64,000 nt of DNA from Gautieria morchelliformis (GCA_015179125.1 WHVA01000274.1:1-64000), one strand, 5' to 3'; positions 44,908-56,635 are shown, counted from the first letter of the stretch. Notes: generated by a model not told the origin, from the sequence alone. Program-made: numbers and translations.

Positions 44908-45756
44908 TGTTTTCTGATGTAAAGTCAAGTGTCCTGTAGTGTTTCAGTATTTTGTCTTTGTCTCAGTCTGAGTCTCTTTCTTGTTTTGGCCTTTTTCTTG
45001 ACCGTTTCTTGACCGTATCTTTGTCTGCTCTGGCTTTGTATCTTGACCGTTGTTGATGTACCCTCGATGCAATGCTAAAGGCTGTGTTTGTTGGCGTGCA
45101 AGCAAAGTTACACCAATCGGCAGTTTGTCTGTTTGTATGTCCGCTTCATGCTTCTCGGCGCATTATGGTGTTCATGTGAATGGACACCAATACGCTGGAA
45201 TTTATAGGAACAATGTGGTGCACAGGTGCCCAAATCCATCACCGGTATGGGGTAACACCATGGTGAAGTACGCGGCTGTAGGGAATCATGCCTCGGACTC
45301 CAATTTCCCCAATGGGACCACCTTGGCAGTAAGGGTCATCCAGTGACGAGGAATCTGTATTTGATGTGATCGAGTACGTCAGAACATCTTCCTGAGCACT
45401 GAGAACAGGATGGCGATCTGACATCTGAGCAGCCAATTCGGGGAGGACACTGTCCACGCTGTCTGTAGGATCGACGTGTTATTTTTCATTTTCATTATTT
45501 CTTTCTAGCCTCATTCAATCCCCTCTCACTCGCTAACTCTCTCCTGTGGTACACCCCTCCCCTTGTGTAAATACCCTATTTACCCACATCGCCCTTAAGG
45601 CAATGCATGCTACTGGATGGATTAGTCAATGCCAGTGGATCCCTGTGGATCCACTGTATAGTTCTTGCATGGGAACCATGCCACGGTTCCCCAGATCATC
45701 TTACCTTACATGGTCACTACATAGCATATGGAATAACCACATATTGGTCGAGTTCT
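44908..45756. other. No gene seen; two small adjacent hairpins
   Basis: T-rich sequence follows the truncated copy (a possible 3' untranslated region). Two perfect short hairpins sit close together: CAGTGGATCC-CTGT-GGATCCACTG at about 45632-45655, and GGGAACC-ATGCCA-CGGTTCCC at about 45670-45691. No supported reading frame. Confidence 0.4.
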
Positions 45757-45915
45757 GCTTGCCCTTGTGATGCAAGGTTCTAAGATCCCTACTGATTTAC
45801 ATACAGTGCCACCCACCTCAGACCAATTGCCATTTGAGCTCCAGCATTGCCAGTTTCCTATCAGACTGGCCTTTGCCATGACTATCAACAAGTCCAAGGG
45901 CAGTCTCTTGGCAAG
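45757..45915 (+). pseudogene. Helitron helicase C-terminal fragment
   Basis: The plus strand reads LPFELQHCQFPIRLAFAMTI followed by NKSKG, which matches the RRQFPVRLAFAMTINKSPGQ block of the Helitron A helicase. Upstream residues KIPTDLHTVPPTSDQ fit the same region. It ends at a stop soon after. An orphan fragment with no terminal hairpin nearby; it differs enough from Helitron A to come from another Helitron lineage. Confidence 0.75.
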
Positions 45916-46027
45916 GTAGGAATAGACTTGTGATATGCAAGATTTTCCCATGGTCAGTCTTATGTTGCTGTTACCTATTGCAAATCCTGGAGATCAGATC
46001 TGAGAGGATGGTGGCTCAAATGTATAT

Positions 46028-46708
46028 GTTGTGCCCCCCCAATATCGTCCTAAGTATTTCAGAGATCAGAAGTTGGAAGTCAGAAGATGTTGAACTATTG
46101 TAACTGAGGTAGATAAGGGTTCAAGAATTGATCTAAGTTGAAATGTTGGAAGTTGAGTTGGAAGTCAGAGGTCAGAAGTCGGAAGTTGGAAGACAGATAG
46201 GAAGACAGAGGCATAGAGTTCTTGCAAGTACTCACTGTGCTAAGAACAGGAGACAATGCAAAGAAGTCAAGTATCAAAGTTGATTATCTGATTGCCGAAA
46301 CAGAGAGCATACATGACTGGGTTTTATACAAAGAGCTGGGACAACATGTCAAGAGGTGGAAGTAAGCAATTCCAATGTGAGCGGAAGTAACTATGATAAA
46401 CGGAGTAAGTAACTAATCTGGAAAAAAAAAACTACAAGGGGGTGCAGGGTAGGGTAAAGAACAATGGGCAAAGAACAAGGGGATTGTAAGTCTAAGTGAC
46501 AATGGTACAATGGGACTCCTGATGGTTTGGACTTAGGGTCTTGCTGTTCTTTGAGTCGAGTCCGAGGGGTCTGATTAATGGAGTAGTAAGGGGGACATAG
46601 ATGATGAGGAAAGAACAAGGGGCAAAGGTTGGAGGTTGCAGAGGTTGCGGGTGAGGGTCAGAGGTTGTGCAGAAGTGGTGCTGTTACTCAAGCAGCATGG
46701 TCATAACA
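46028..46708 (-). mobile_element. LTR fragment related to the Helitron-borne LTRs (fossil)
   Basis: Read on the minus strand it starts TGTTATGACCATGCTGCTTG at 46708 and follows the LTR at 25440-26080 through CAGCTCTTTGTATAAAACCC, CAATCAGATAATC and CCTAAGTATTT-GGGGGGTGCAACATA-like words. The far end is missing. No target duplication was seen. It is a separate, truncated copy outside any Helitron. Confidence 0.7.
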
Positions 46709-47147
46709 GTTGCAGTATCAAGAGGCACTAATTGGAGTGGAGTCCATGTTATTTTAGGGGAGGGGAACAAAACATCTAATGTTGTATACAAAGAGATCTT
46801 TCTAAAGGCTAATTAAATATGTATTTTCATATTTAATGTACACAAAATAGGTAGTTTCATTTTGCCAGATAATTCTGTGATACTCTTAACTACCACTGTG
46901 CGATGTGAACCTTAACTAACCCCATGCAAAGCACCGGTCTACTGGCTAGTAAATCTAAAATACCGTTTTTTGGCCACTTATGTAATCATCCAGATATTCA
47001 CCAGAATTGGGACAGGGAGCACGACGGGTCTCAATGTAAGGAAGCACCCCATGGCTTGATGAGTCAGCCCAATTTAAACTCTGACATCTCTGCTTGAAGT
47101 CCAGATGTGATGGGGAAGTTTTCACATTTTCATCAAATTAGGACACA
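46709..47147. other. No gene seen
   Basis: AT-rich, with no reading frame or repeat that I could assign. Confidence 0.4.
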
Positions 47148-47900
47148 GTACAGATGCACACTGTCCGTAGTATGGCTAAGGCCATATAATATACGGCAAG
47201 TTGATGGATACTGCAGACCATATACCTGTTACGATACGATCCGTCGTAAGGTTGGCCGAGGTTGGGAACGAAACCCGAGGCAAGGTCCGAGGTTACGGGG
47301 CGAGGTCTGGATGGGGAAGTCGGAGAGGGACTTGGCTTCAGCTTATGTGCTGCGCCGACCCTACGCACAAGTCCCAACTTTGGAGGCAAACGAATAAGAG
47401 GCGAGGTTTGGCTTAAGAGGCGAGGCTTAGAAACTAGCTAGGGATCGAAGGGATACGATAGTTGATTTTCAGACTGAGGAGTAGGAATGCATACAAGGGG
47501 GTTATATATGAGCGAGGGTACGAGTCAGGGGTGAACATATTAGTGGAGGTCAGGGCGAGGTCAGGAGACCGAGGTCAGGGCGAGGTAATATACGAATGAT
47601 GCGTGATGGAGCGGAACCAGTAACTAAGGGGATACGGGCATGGGATCAAGGTCGGATATGAACTCAAGCTCGGGCTCGGGCTCGGGCTCGGATAAGGATC
47701 ATATGTACTCGGGCACGAATATCACACGGCTCAGGCTCAGAAGAAGGTTTTACCGGTAAGTAACCGGCCAAAGGCTGGGTCCTTACAATACTGTCCATAT
47801 GATCGGTACCTCACCCCTCTGACAGTACAGTACAGGTACTGTACTGGCCATATTACAGTTGACGGCAATATTATACGGTCAAGCTATTGGAGGATCGGTT
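47148..47900 (-). mobile_element. hAT MITE copy, split by an LTR
   Basis: The reverse complement of the right half of the MITE at 16923-17450. It starts with a decayed terminal repeat (TACAGATGCACACTGTCCGT), runs through GGCCATATAATATACGGCAA to 47226, resumes after the LTR at 47788 with ACTGTCCATATGATC and CTCACCCCTCTGAC, and fades near 47900. Incomplete on the right. Confidence 0.65.
47227..47787 (+). mobile_element. Probable solo LTR inside the MITE copy (fossil)
   Basis: A 561-bp segment, TGTTACGATACG...GTCCTTACA, interrupts the MITE. The flanks ATACC (47222-47226) and ATACT (47788-47792) fit a 5-bp target duplication with one later change; the intact MITE reads ATACT there. It has no coding capacity and contains GAGGT-rich and GGGCTC-repeat patches. 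Not obviously related to the Helitron-borne LTRs apart from the TGTTACGA start. Confidence 0.7.
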
Positions 47901-47943
47901 AGAGACCGATCCACATAGACTATGATATTGTATGGCATTACAC

Positions 47944-48190
47944 TGGAGACATGGCAAAATTTCCTGACCTTGAAAATCATTTCTTCAAAATTTCCCAGTG
48001 CAGGAAATTGGATGGAAATTTACACCTGTTTCCAGTATGTAAGGCGCGCGTCAAGTTTGCCTCCGTTTTAGCGCGCAAAACTTGAACAAGGATTTCTCGC
48101 CAGTTTCTGCTCGGATTGCCTTGAGATCTTGTACCTGAACATAAGTTGACCATAGCTAGGGCACAGAACTATGAAATCCAAGCAAAACAA
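47944..48190 (+). repeat. Dispersed repeat, copy 2
   Basis: Matches the two ends of 11040-11700 (GGAGACATGG; TTGCCTCCGTTTTAG; CATAAGTTGACCATAGCTAG), with most of the AT-rich middle missing. It again follows a hAT MITE copy. Confidence 0.6.
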
Positions 48191-48388
48191 TCTTTTGAGT
48201 TTTGGATTTTTGGCCACTAGGCTGGGTGATCAAACACCCTTTTGTGAGCATCCCCAGGTTTGCATTAATAAATAACTACATATTTTTCATAGGTACCAGT
48301 CTAGATAGAGTAATGGCTAGTCATTGATGATACATAGCTCTTTGAAATCAAAGTTTGATCATTGTTTCGGGAACTTCCGGAAACAGTC

Positions 48389-49582
48389 ATGCCTCGCCCT
48401 CTCAACCCTCATCCTGTTCGCCACCACTACAGCAAGGACTTGCGGGATCGGGTCATACACCAGAAATTCACGCTTCAAAAGAAATCAACTCAGATTGCAA
48501 TTGACCTTGACATGTCATTGCGCGTAGTTAAGCGCACAATCAAGCTCTGGCACGATATCGGAGATGTTGTAACAGAGCCAAGACGGCTCTCTCGTGGTCC
48601 AAAGATGTCACCAACTCAGATCGAAGTAAGCTGTTTGTACCTGAGTTTAACTATAGCTTATTTTATAATAGTTTCTTCTCACACTTCTTGAATGCTCACC
48701 GGACCTTTACCTTGATGAGCTCGTTGAAGAGCTAGAAGTGCAGCATGGCATTACAGTAAGTATTTCAACTGTATGGAGGACACTCCATAACCGTGGTTTG
48801 CAAAGAAAGGTGAGTTCTTAAATCTTGCAGGAGCTCACAATCTTTATTGCTTCCAATCCAGCTTTCCTGAGCAGCATCAGAGCACTGCAAAGGTTCACAG
48901 ACGGCTTTCCAGTTATGCATCGGTGCTGAGCCACCCGAATACATAGTTTTTACAGATGAAAGTGCGATAGATCTTCGCACAACTTACAGGCTAATGGGAT
49001 GGGCTCCTAAGGGCTGCAGACCTCAGGTTCGGGCACGCTTCCAAAGAGGCGAAAGGTCACAATCTGTATACACTTCTCTTTTATGTATCACTGACATTGC
49101 TTTAGATTTTCAATCCTTCCGGCACTATCCCAAGACAGCATTATATATAGTGACATTAAGTTGGGCGCATACGATGGCGACACATTTCTTGCGTTTCTTG
49201 AAGGTCTGTTAGAGGTCATGAACCCTTATCCCGCACCTCGAAGTGTTCTTGTCATGGATAATTGCGCCATACACCACGTACCAGAGGTCGAGGTCCTGTG
49301 TGCCAAAAGGTATCTTACCGACTGTCCGTTTGTGCATGTCTAATAACATCATATGGTCGCAGAGTCAAGCTAGTATATCTTCTGCCATACTCACCCGATC
49401 TCAACCCCATAGAAGAATCATTTTCCTTTATCAAAGCTCACCTCAGATGTCACGGCGCTGAGTTCCGCGCCTGCATTGCAAGTAAAGAGAAGGCTCGACC
49501 ATTTATGTTTCTGTATGAGGCACTGGATGAGATTACACCGAGACATGCGCAAGGGTGGATGAAGGACTCGGGTTATCTGTAA
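48389..49582 (+). pseudogene. Tc1-like transposase, second copy
   Basis: Starts at ATG 48389 (MPRPLNPHPVRHHYSKDLRD). An N-terminal helix-turn-helix (IAIDLDMSLRVVKRTIKLWH) is followed by the DDE domain: [20 protein letters not shown] and [13 protein letters not shown] about 33 residues later, ending GWMKDSGYL. GT-AG introns include 48628-48672 after PTQIE, one after GLQRK (about 48811-48860), one after QRGE (about 49057-49107) and one after CAKR (about 49310-49361). Block order and intron positions match the transposase at 31048-32264, so they are one family at different ages. A TGA in AASE-type sequence just after the second intron (LS, stop, AASEH) is probably a decayed CGA, so the copy is likely dead. 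Terminal repeats were not recognised. Confidence 0.78.
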
Positions 49583-49816
49583 GGACTGGAGGATATGCTA
49601 CTATGAGTCTGTAACTGCAGTGTACTCGATCTTTGTTGTATTTGCTCACGTTATCTGAGCAGTATATGACGAGTTTTGCTGTCATAGATATGACGACATG
49701 TCACCTCTTTCTAAGACACAGACTGGGACAGGAACATTCACCTTGGGGAAGAGCTTGATGATGAGGGCCTAGGAATTCTTTCAGATCTTGGCCTCGGACG
49801 ATGATTCTCCGCCGCC

Positions 49817-50584
49817 GTGACGAAATGGAAGCAGCAAAATGAAGAATCGAATTCGAGATTGAAAGACGTTACCAAGCGCGCTGAAGCAGAATCTAAACTC
49901 CATGAACATTGTGGAAAGGTTGAAGTTGGGCTGGAGAATACTGCTATTCAGCAGATTCTCAAAGGCTACGGGTGCGTGTGCAGAAAAGAGGGTTACTGCC
50001 TGTCTAAACTCCTCCTCAGTGATGTCTTCAGCGCAAGGGACCTCAGTGATACACTATGGAAACTCAATCAAGAAGAGGTCAATGCATCAATGGGTGACTA
50101 GTTTTCGTTGTGCTCCTTATTCTGTCTGATCCTTGATATCAATGCTATAGAACTCTTAGGATCGCTTGGTAAAATGTCCCCACAACTTCATAAGGTGAAA
50201 ATCGACGGACTTCAAAACATAAAGCCTCAGCAGTTGCCGGACGAGTCTCTATACAAGCGGTGCAAGAATAAGTTCCTGATTGCCACTCACATTCTAGATT
50301 CTGATGATAGATGGACTGACTCGGAGAAACAGAAGCTTGTGGCCGCTATTTGTGATCAGGATGAGCTCCGAGCTGTGCTTCCCAGATGGTTGGTGGACAA
50401 CTTGAAATGGATGGTCGAAAAGGCCGTGCGTAAGGTATACGCTGAGCTGCACCGCACGGAATTAGATCTAATCCGAGATCAACTACGTCTGGAAGCCAAG
50501 ATTACAGCTGACAATGAGAAACGCTCCTCCCGTGCTGTTCTTATGCAGGAGATCAACCAGTCATACGGTTCAGAGCCCACGTAG
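49817..50584 (+). CDS. Unrecognised helical protein, two exons seen
   Basis: Exon 49817-50093 (KWKQQNEESNSRLKDVTKRA, ending NASM) joins exon 50151-50584 (ELLGSLGKMSPQLHKVKIDG) across a 57-bp GT-AG intron in phase 1. Both exons are rich in charged helical sequence, with likely coiled coil at the start (QNEESNSRLKDVTKRAEAES) and near the end (ELHRTELDLIRDQLRLEAKI). An acidic exon-like stretch upstream (IHLGEELDDEGLGILSDLGL, near 49735-49800) may belong to it. The true start was not found. I do not recognise the family; it could be a host gene or cargo of a nearby element. Confidence 0.4.
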
Positions 50585-50759
50585 GTTTTCATTTAATATT
50601 GAGTTGCGTGAGATAACACTCAACAGTGCTGGTGTCACCTTGGAGAATATTTCAGTAGCATGTGGTTCCGGCTGGAGTAAGTGATGCCTTACGCTAAGGT
50701 AGAATTGTTCATTGACTGGGTTTGCAGATAAAGGCTATGAGGTATCTTGGAAAGAAAGG

Positions 50760-51338
50760 TGTCATGACCGGTTTATTTCTCCTACCGCACTACCTCTATG
50801 TTCCCCCTCGTCACTCCCTAGCATCTTCGCCAGAGTTCGCCGCACCTACCAACCACTTCCCCTCTACATCCACTCTATCCGCTGTTCACCCCATTCTCCG
50901 AACCGCTATTCACTGCTCGCACATTTCGTCAGCAGGCACGCCATCGAATATGATCGATACCATTCACCCGGAATGATGGTTCATCATTAACCCCATCATC
51001 TTCTTAATCCAACCCCATTGGGTGTTCGTATGGCCAAAGTGTGATCGCAGGACATCTATTCCATAGGCCGTGTGGGATCAACCCAGTAAACGAAGAGCCC
51101 GTGCAGGGTAGCATGTATGCGGGTCCCAAGACATGGTTTTGTCCATAAGTGCCTTCGCTCCCTTTACCCTCCGTCGTTTCATGTTCGCATTCTCCCCTCA
51201 CTCTATTGTATGTTTATTCCATCTACCTAGTATCATGACTGCGCACCCCTATCCAACCCTGACTTGTGACGGCCTCTTTCCTATTCGCTGATACCTTACG
51301 AGCATTCGATATAAGTAGTTTCCATTCGCATGTATATT
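50760..51338 (+). repeat. Dispersed LTR-like repeat, copy 2
   Basis: Full-length match to 993-1566, starting TGTCATGACC. The shared part ends near CATTCGCATGTA. Sequence to its right (51339-51780) could be the rest of the same LTR, since copy 1 is cut off at this point by other material. No target duplication was identified. Confidence 0.5.
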
Positions 51339-52018
51339 CCCCAGTTCAATTATCATACGTCGTCCATCTTGTGCAAACTTGACCTCGCTGTGATCATTGT
51401 CTTGAGCCTCCCCTTGAAGATTTCTATCTTCAACCAGCCAAGGACTTAGGCATCACTGGTGAGTTCTCATACTTCATCTTCATTACCTTACCCTTCGAAC
51501 TACTTTCTGTGCTGTTGGCGAAGGGCTCTGAAGGAGCACCTTCGCCAGCGAAGGGACCATTGAAACTTAGACAGCCCTTCTGCGATATCTTGCACGTTAC
51601 GTCGTCAAGTGCTGCGAGCTATTTCGCTACGACTGTAGATAGGGCAAGCCCCGTTCGGGCTACCCTCTTGTTTCATGAACATCCATCGGTTCACTTATTC
51701 GCCGAACGGCATACTTATTCGCACAAGTTATTCGGGCATTCGCTGTGTTCACTAATACACGATATTAACGCCTAAAAACCAATCTTGACAAAAGGGTCCA
51801 GACCCCAGTGCATCTGCATTATACTGCCTACCTCCTAGCCTTGACAGCAGATGACAAACATAAACTTTTCTCTTGACACCGGATATGACTACGCTCCTCG
51901 CCCACAGTTTCGCCCCCATCCCCCGAAATTCTCGCTACCGGTTGGACATTATATCGGGTTCATTTCAACCTCCAGATTATCGTGTGACAATTAGACTTCT
52001 AATTTTTTTTCAAGTCAT
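51339..52018. other. No gene seen; possible LTR continuation
   Basis: Contains repeated GCGAAGG/CCTTCGC words around 51520-51550 and several TTCG-rich words (ATTCGCCGAACGG, TTATTCGCAC). No supported reading frame. Confidence 0.35.
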
Positions 52019-52288
52019 ATGCAACTGTTTCAGAATGACCGATGTCTTCTGATTGTCAGAGACGAAATTGGAAATCTCAAAGTCTTCTTAGAGCATGTAG
52101 ATGCTCTGGACAATGCAATCCAGAATGATCGCACAAAATCTCAATCCAGTCACACAAAGCTGGGATCAGTTGTGAGGAGGAGCATGCACCATTGTCTGGC
52201 TATGTTGAGCATCACCCAGGCCAGGGCAAGGGCAGAAAACATGAAAACAAAGGGTGCCAGTCCTAGTCGTGAAAGAAGAAAGGTATGA
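52019..52288 (+). CDS. Unrecognised exon-like helical segment
   Basis: An open frame reads as an amphipathic helical protein (GNLKVFLEHVDALDNAIQND; AMLSITQARARAENMKTKGA) and ends at GTATGAG, a good intron donor. It resembles one exon of a larger gene. I found no partner exon and no family. Confidence 0.25.
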   Translation: MQLFQNDRCLLIVRDEIGNLKVFLEHVDALDNAIQNDRTKSQSSHTKLGSVVRRSMHHCLAMLSITQARARAENMKTKGASPSRERRKV

Positions 52289-52799
52289 GTTCCTATTTTA
52301 AAAACTTGACGACATACTTATAATAAGCTCCTGAGGTGATATGCAAAGTGCTGAGCGCCACATGCACATTACCGCCTCGGGAATAAGGCACAAGTACCGT
52401 AGGATCGAGTTCAATAATGGGAAAAATATGTAGTATGGAGTACTTTGCCAGCTGTAAGACAAACTTGAGGAAGAAAAACTCCATTGTGCATCTGCCTTAC
52501 TTGCATGTTTCGGAACGCTTGTCAGACTATTTAGTATTTGGAATTTCACTGATCGAATTCTAGATTGATCAGCCTAGAAGCCACAAGTGACCATATGGTT
52601 TCTGTGTGCTCTGGGCGATCATGGTCGCTGTCCATTGCTTGATCATCAGGATGGTGTCTGGCACATCTCTTGTGGAAAACTGTGGCGTGTGATGAAAGTA
52701 AGTACAGGTGCTTACTTGGTGACTCCAATCGGACTCACAGTAAGGCCACCAATCTGATTGTCCATAATCCTCAGTGCCCAAGCTTCAAGGCTCACGGTG

Positions 52800-53146
52800 T
52801 GACGGCAGGCTGGTTATGTAATACAGCATATATGAGTATATAATATATACTATAAGAGTATTAATAACAACATATAGGAATATATAGTAGTATTTATAAG
52901 GAGAATAATAGATGTTATTAGATGATTCTGTATATATTTAAACATCTCGAAGATATATATACATATGAGAGAGTATTAGACTACAAGATAGAGTAACAGA
53001 TACTTGGAGAGATACTTGTAACAGATATGAGTAGGAGTATTAGTATGACTAGTTATAATGAGAGAGTATTAGACTACCATATGGAGTAATAGTAGTTGTC
53101 TAGATATTTGTAATATATATGAGTAGTTATAATGATATAGTGTATA
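52800..53146. repeat. AT-rich low-complexity tract with a duplicated segment
   Basis: Dense ATATA, AGTATTA and GAGAGAGTATTAGACTA words. The block GAGAGAGTATTAGACTAC followed by GAGTAACAG- or GAGTAATAG-like words occurs near 52965 and again near 53061, an imperfect duplication of about 95 bp. Non-coding. Confidence 0.6.
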
Positions 53147-53742
53147 TTAAAAGTGGGTAGAAAAAATAAGAAGAGGCATTCTTGTTGGCGGAGCCGCCAC
53201 TCGGGGAGGGACAAAAGAAAATTTATTTATATCCCAACAATAAGATTGGCATGTACTTTCGTCCTCTTCTTTTCTATAATCTGAGAATAAAATGGGTGAA
53301 GCTACAGGTAATAAAAAGTTGTGAGCATCCGCCCTAGATGAACCAGAAAGCATGACACCGGCACTTGCCTCTGGCACTGAAAAGGCCTCCTGAGACACTG
53401 CAGCTTTCCCCGCATGCCGTTTCATAAAGCAATAGACCATATCCATCAGGGACATGGCCCAATACAGAGCCTTACCTTCATGGCCTATTATATCTATCTC
53501 GTATGCACATGAAAAGTGTTTCACCCAGTCCTTTCCACGCACCGTCTCCTTGTAGTATGTGTTAGAATAAATGGGATAGTTATATCACATACTATTATAA
53601 GGTCTAAACAACGTCTAATTGAGCTAACTACCTGGGAGAAATGATCCATGCACCAGTAACAGTGCCTGCCCTGGAAAGCAGGCACCTGGGCCCTGGTCAG
53701 AAGAAATATTGCCATGGGACTAATAGTCCCATACAGGGACAT
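53147..53742 (-). pseudogene. Unrecognised gene fragment, two exon-like blocks
   Basis: On the minus strand an upstream block (53742-53640) reads MSLYGTISPMAIFLLTRAQV then FQGRHCYWCMDHFSQ and meets a good GTAGTT donor. After about 80 bp the frame KDWVKHFSCAYEIDIIGHEG followed by YWAMSLMDMVYCFMKRHAGK runs 53530-53147. The composition looks protein-like and the CYWCMD block might be a metal site, but I do not recognise it and have no start or end. A perfect hairpin GTGCCTGC-CCTGGAAA-GCAGGCAC sits inside the first block (53661-53684). Confidence 0.35.
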
Positions 53743-55119
53743 CGGACACGATGGAAATTACAGTATACAGTCCTATCTATGGACGTACTGAATAGCTACC
53801 TCAGGAGAGAGGTGCAGAGATGGCAAATGCCTTGCCAAGGCTGCTGTAGGCACACAGCACAGGAGATACACAAGATTCTTTTCTATTCTATTCCCCTGAC
53901 CAGCTCCACTGATTACGAACTGTATTATATGTTGAAAGGGGCTTTGTATGATGCTCCAAGGTCCCATCTTAGATACTCGTCAGTAGGACAAGTATCCCCA
54001 TCATTGTTCCTGCCCCACAGCTGTATGCAGCCTGTGGAGCATTTCCACATTATCCTGACCCATTCACTCACTATCTTGAACACTGGTAGTCACTACTATT
54101 TTAGTATAAGTAGCTACCATAAATGTACGAACAAAACATCCAGAAAAATATCCAGAATTCACTGTTTCACCCCCTAAAGTTATTGTAGACTTGTTTGATA
54201 GCTACAGAGCTTATTTCTTGATAGTTTTCTCTAATTCTTTGTTGAGAGTCTACTATAACTGGCTACACTATACTGCTCTGAAAGCGAAAGCTTCGGACCC
54301 CTTGTTCCTCTGTTCTCACTTGTTTCTTCCTTGACTCGGTCACGTGACCTACGTCAAACAGTGACGCACTCGCTCCACAGAGCTTAGTCAGCTCACGCAT
54401 ATACCATGCACAGGGGTGCACAAAGGATTCCCACTCCCTCAGTTATCAGAATATCTATCCTGATATTTCTGATATTATTCCTCAAAGTATGCTCGCTTGA
54501 CTGCAATAGACTCATATGGGATCAATCCTAGTGCCGGAGGGACCAATGTCTTTGGGGTGTCAAGGGATAATCGTCCTGGATGGGCAGTTTTGAATGACCC
54601 CGGGGGCGCCAGATCGGTCTGCGGGTCAGTATACAAGTGGCCATGGTATGCATGGACAGAGAAGTCAGGGAAATTTCTTCTCACATCCCAGGCATACTCG
54701 GTCGATCTAGCTTGGTGGGTATTACGTTGTGCCCGGTCTCATATCTGATAGCTCGATGGTTCAAGGCCGTGATATGATAATCCGATATATGATATCCAGA
54801 GAATACGAAGGGGGACAAGCGGGAAGAACGCGAGGTATAATTGGGTGCCTGCGCGGATTACATGGATAGGGTCGAATAGGCTGGTGCTGAAGATGGAATG
54901 AGCATACTGTAAACGTAAGCTTGGGCGGCGAATATGTTGCCGCAACTCACTTATGACGGCAAACCATTTATTGTCCTCCTCTCCCGATGCTCTCCATTCA
55001 CAGGCGGTTGCGGATGCTTTTGGCCCTCCTCCGCTCTTCCATCAAGCGAATTCCTCACCGTCGAACTCCTTAGCATCCTCATATTCGACAACCTCGCTGT
55101 GTCCCCATCACCAGACTCA
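53743..55119. other. No recognisable gene
   Basis: Short frames on both strands (54684-54475 minus is the most protein-like, MRRNFPDFSVHAYHGHLYTD) have no domain. No repeat element was assigned. Confidence 0.35.
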
Positions 55120-55440
55120 CCGTAATACTCAGACTCCGCTTCCGCACATCCTTCTCCTTACGGTTCTTTCAACCCAACCAGCGCACTCCCTGGTGATGCC
55201 TCCCCCCTTACAAACGGAAATGTCGTGACCTCCCCCGCCGCACTCACTGTTTGTGCGGACACTGCGGTTGTGGCCCCGGACGAGGGCACGGGAGGGAAGA
55301 TCGATGTCCCGCGTACGGTTGAGTTAGAGGTGTTATTGAATTTGCCGCCGCGGCGGGTGGAGCCCCTGCGGTCTAAGGACTTGGAGGGGAGCGGGGGAAG
55401 GGGCGGGGGGACAGTGAGGCAGGGTAGGTTGCGGCGCTGA
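55120..55440 (+). CDS. Unrecognised Ser/Pro-rich C-terminal exon
   Basis: The frame AHPSPYGSFNPTSALPGDAS, SPAALTVCADTAVVAPDEGT, PRTVELEVLLNLPPRRVEPL runs to a stop at 55440. It reads like the disordered tail of a host regulatory protein, but no start or upstream exon could be joined with confidence (a stop lies upstream in frame near 55120). Confidence 0.25.
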
Positions 55441-56585
55441 TCACGGATATCACGGTCACGGTCCACGGAGATGCCCAAGGTTGAGCTGGGCGATGGATAA
55501 TTGGGGTATGGAGGATGTTGCGATGAGGGTGAAGCATTTACAACGCGCGGGGTGAACATTCATCGAATAGATAAGCGGTCCAGTGCTGACGAATGCTCCT
55601 TATCGCGCACTGTTTCTTCGCCATCTTCCCTTGTTAGTCCCCGGCCTCTATCCCTGTCCCTCCCCCGGTCCCGCGTCAGGGTCTGAGACGTCGAAGGACG
55701 ACTATTCAGCTCCACTCTCGCCGCCGTCCGTCGTGCCGACGCCTCTGTACCTTCCCAGCTCCGCGGGGCCTCACGATACACAGACCCCTCGGTGCTACGG
55801 CCCTCATCGACAACCGCATTCCTCCTCCTTGCCCTCGCCGGTCTGTCTCCCCCATCCATACTCGACCGCCCACTCCCCTCCCCCAACCAAGGTCCGGCGA
55901 GTCCATCCCACGCTCTTACACCGCCTCTCTCACAAGCCTTCCAACATGCTGTGGTTTGTATTGGTGGCATTGTTGCCTCTGATAACACGTATTGTTGGAT
56001 AAAGCGGCACTTCGGCATGCTGATGTAAGCCGATGACGCATGCGCTGATGACGCGTATAGGACACAAAAGAGAGAACGGACAAAGGAGCGCAGTAAGATA
56101 CAAGGAACTATAGAACAAGGAACTTAATACAATTAGGATAGAACGTGTATTTAGGACAGCGACGAGAGTCGCTGTCAGGACATTGAATCTACTATCAAAA
56201 CACCGTACTCTAATTCTACTTCGACCTATACGTATGACAATCGATACGTGCGCAGCGGAGTCATGCGAGGTCCCCCCTCATCTGCACCATACGACCCGAG
56301 CGATCTGCATGCTCTTCAGGAACCGCTAGACGACACGCTGTGAATATTCCGTGCAGCCCCATACCGCACAGAGCCAGACGGAAGGTGGTGTGTTCGTGGA
56401 TCCTGTCCCCTCGGGCAGCCCAATCCAACATGCGCAATCCCGCCCTGAATTCGTCTGGGTCTCCATCTCTGAGTGCATACTCTGCCAGTGAACCGAAGAT
56501 TCTAAATCGTGAGCAGGACAGTCGTCGGAGCTTGAATATGGCGTTCTGTGCGGCGTCAGCTTCCTATGAGCAGAAGTTCCGCGCC
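55441..56585. other. No gene seen; possible LTR-like segment
   Basis: A segment from about 55993 (TGTTGGATAAAGCGGCACTT) to about 56243 (ATACGTATGACA) has the TG...CA ends and style of a gypsy LTR, but I found no target duplication and no second copy, so it stays a guess. Frames at 55560-56018 on opposite strands overlap and lack domains. Confidence 0.3.
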
Positions 56586-56635
56586 GCTGGGAGACAGGTC
56601 TATGGACCGCGGTCCATAGGTCCATAGACCACATG
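56586..56635. repeat. Left inverted repeat with a perfect palindrome
   Basis: CTGGGAGACAGGTCTATGGA starts a block that contains the 18-bp perfect palindrome TATGGACCGCGGTCCATA and a second GGTCCATAGACC. Read inward, the sequence at 59155-59120 begins CTGGGAGCAAGGTCTATAGA, an inverted relative. The two face each other across the RTC4-like gene. Confidence 0.6.

Noticed and set aside
55560-56018. 152-codon minus-strand and 139-codon plus-strand frames
   Set aside because: Mutually antisense frames in CT-rich DNA without domains; no way to prefer either.
55993-56243. Gypsy-style solo LTR
   Set aside because: Suitable TG...CA ends, but no target duplication and no second copy in the window; mentioned only as a possibility.
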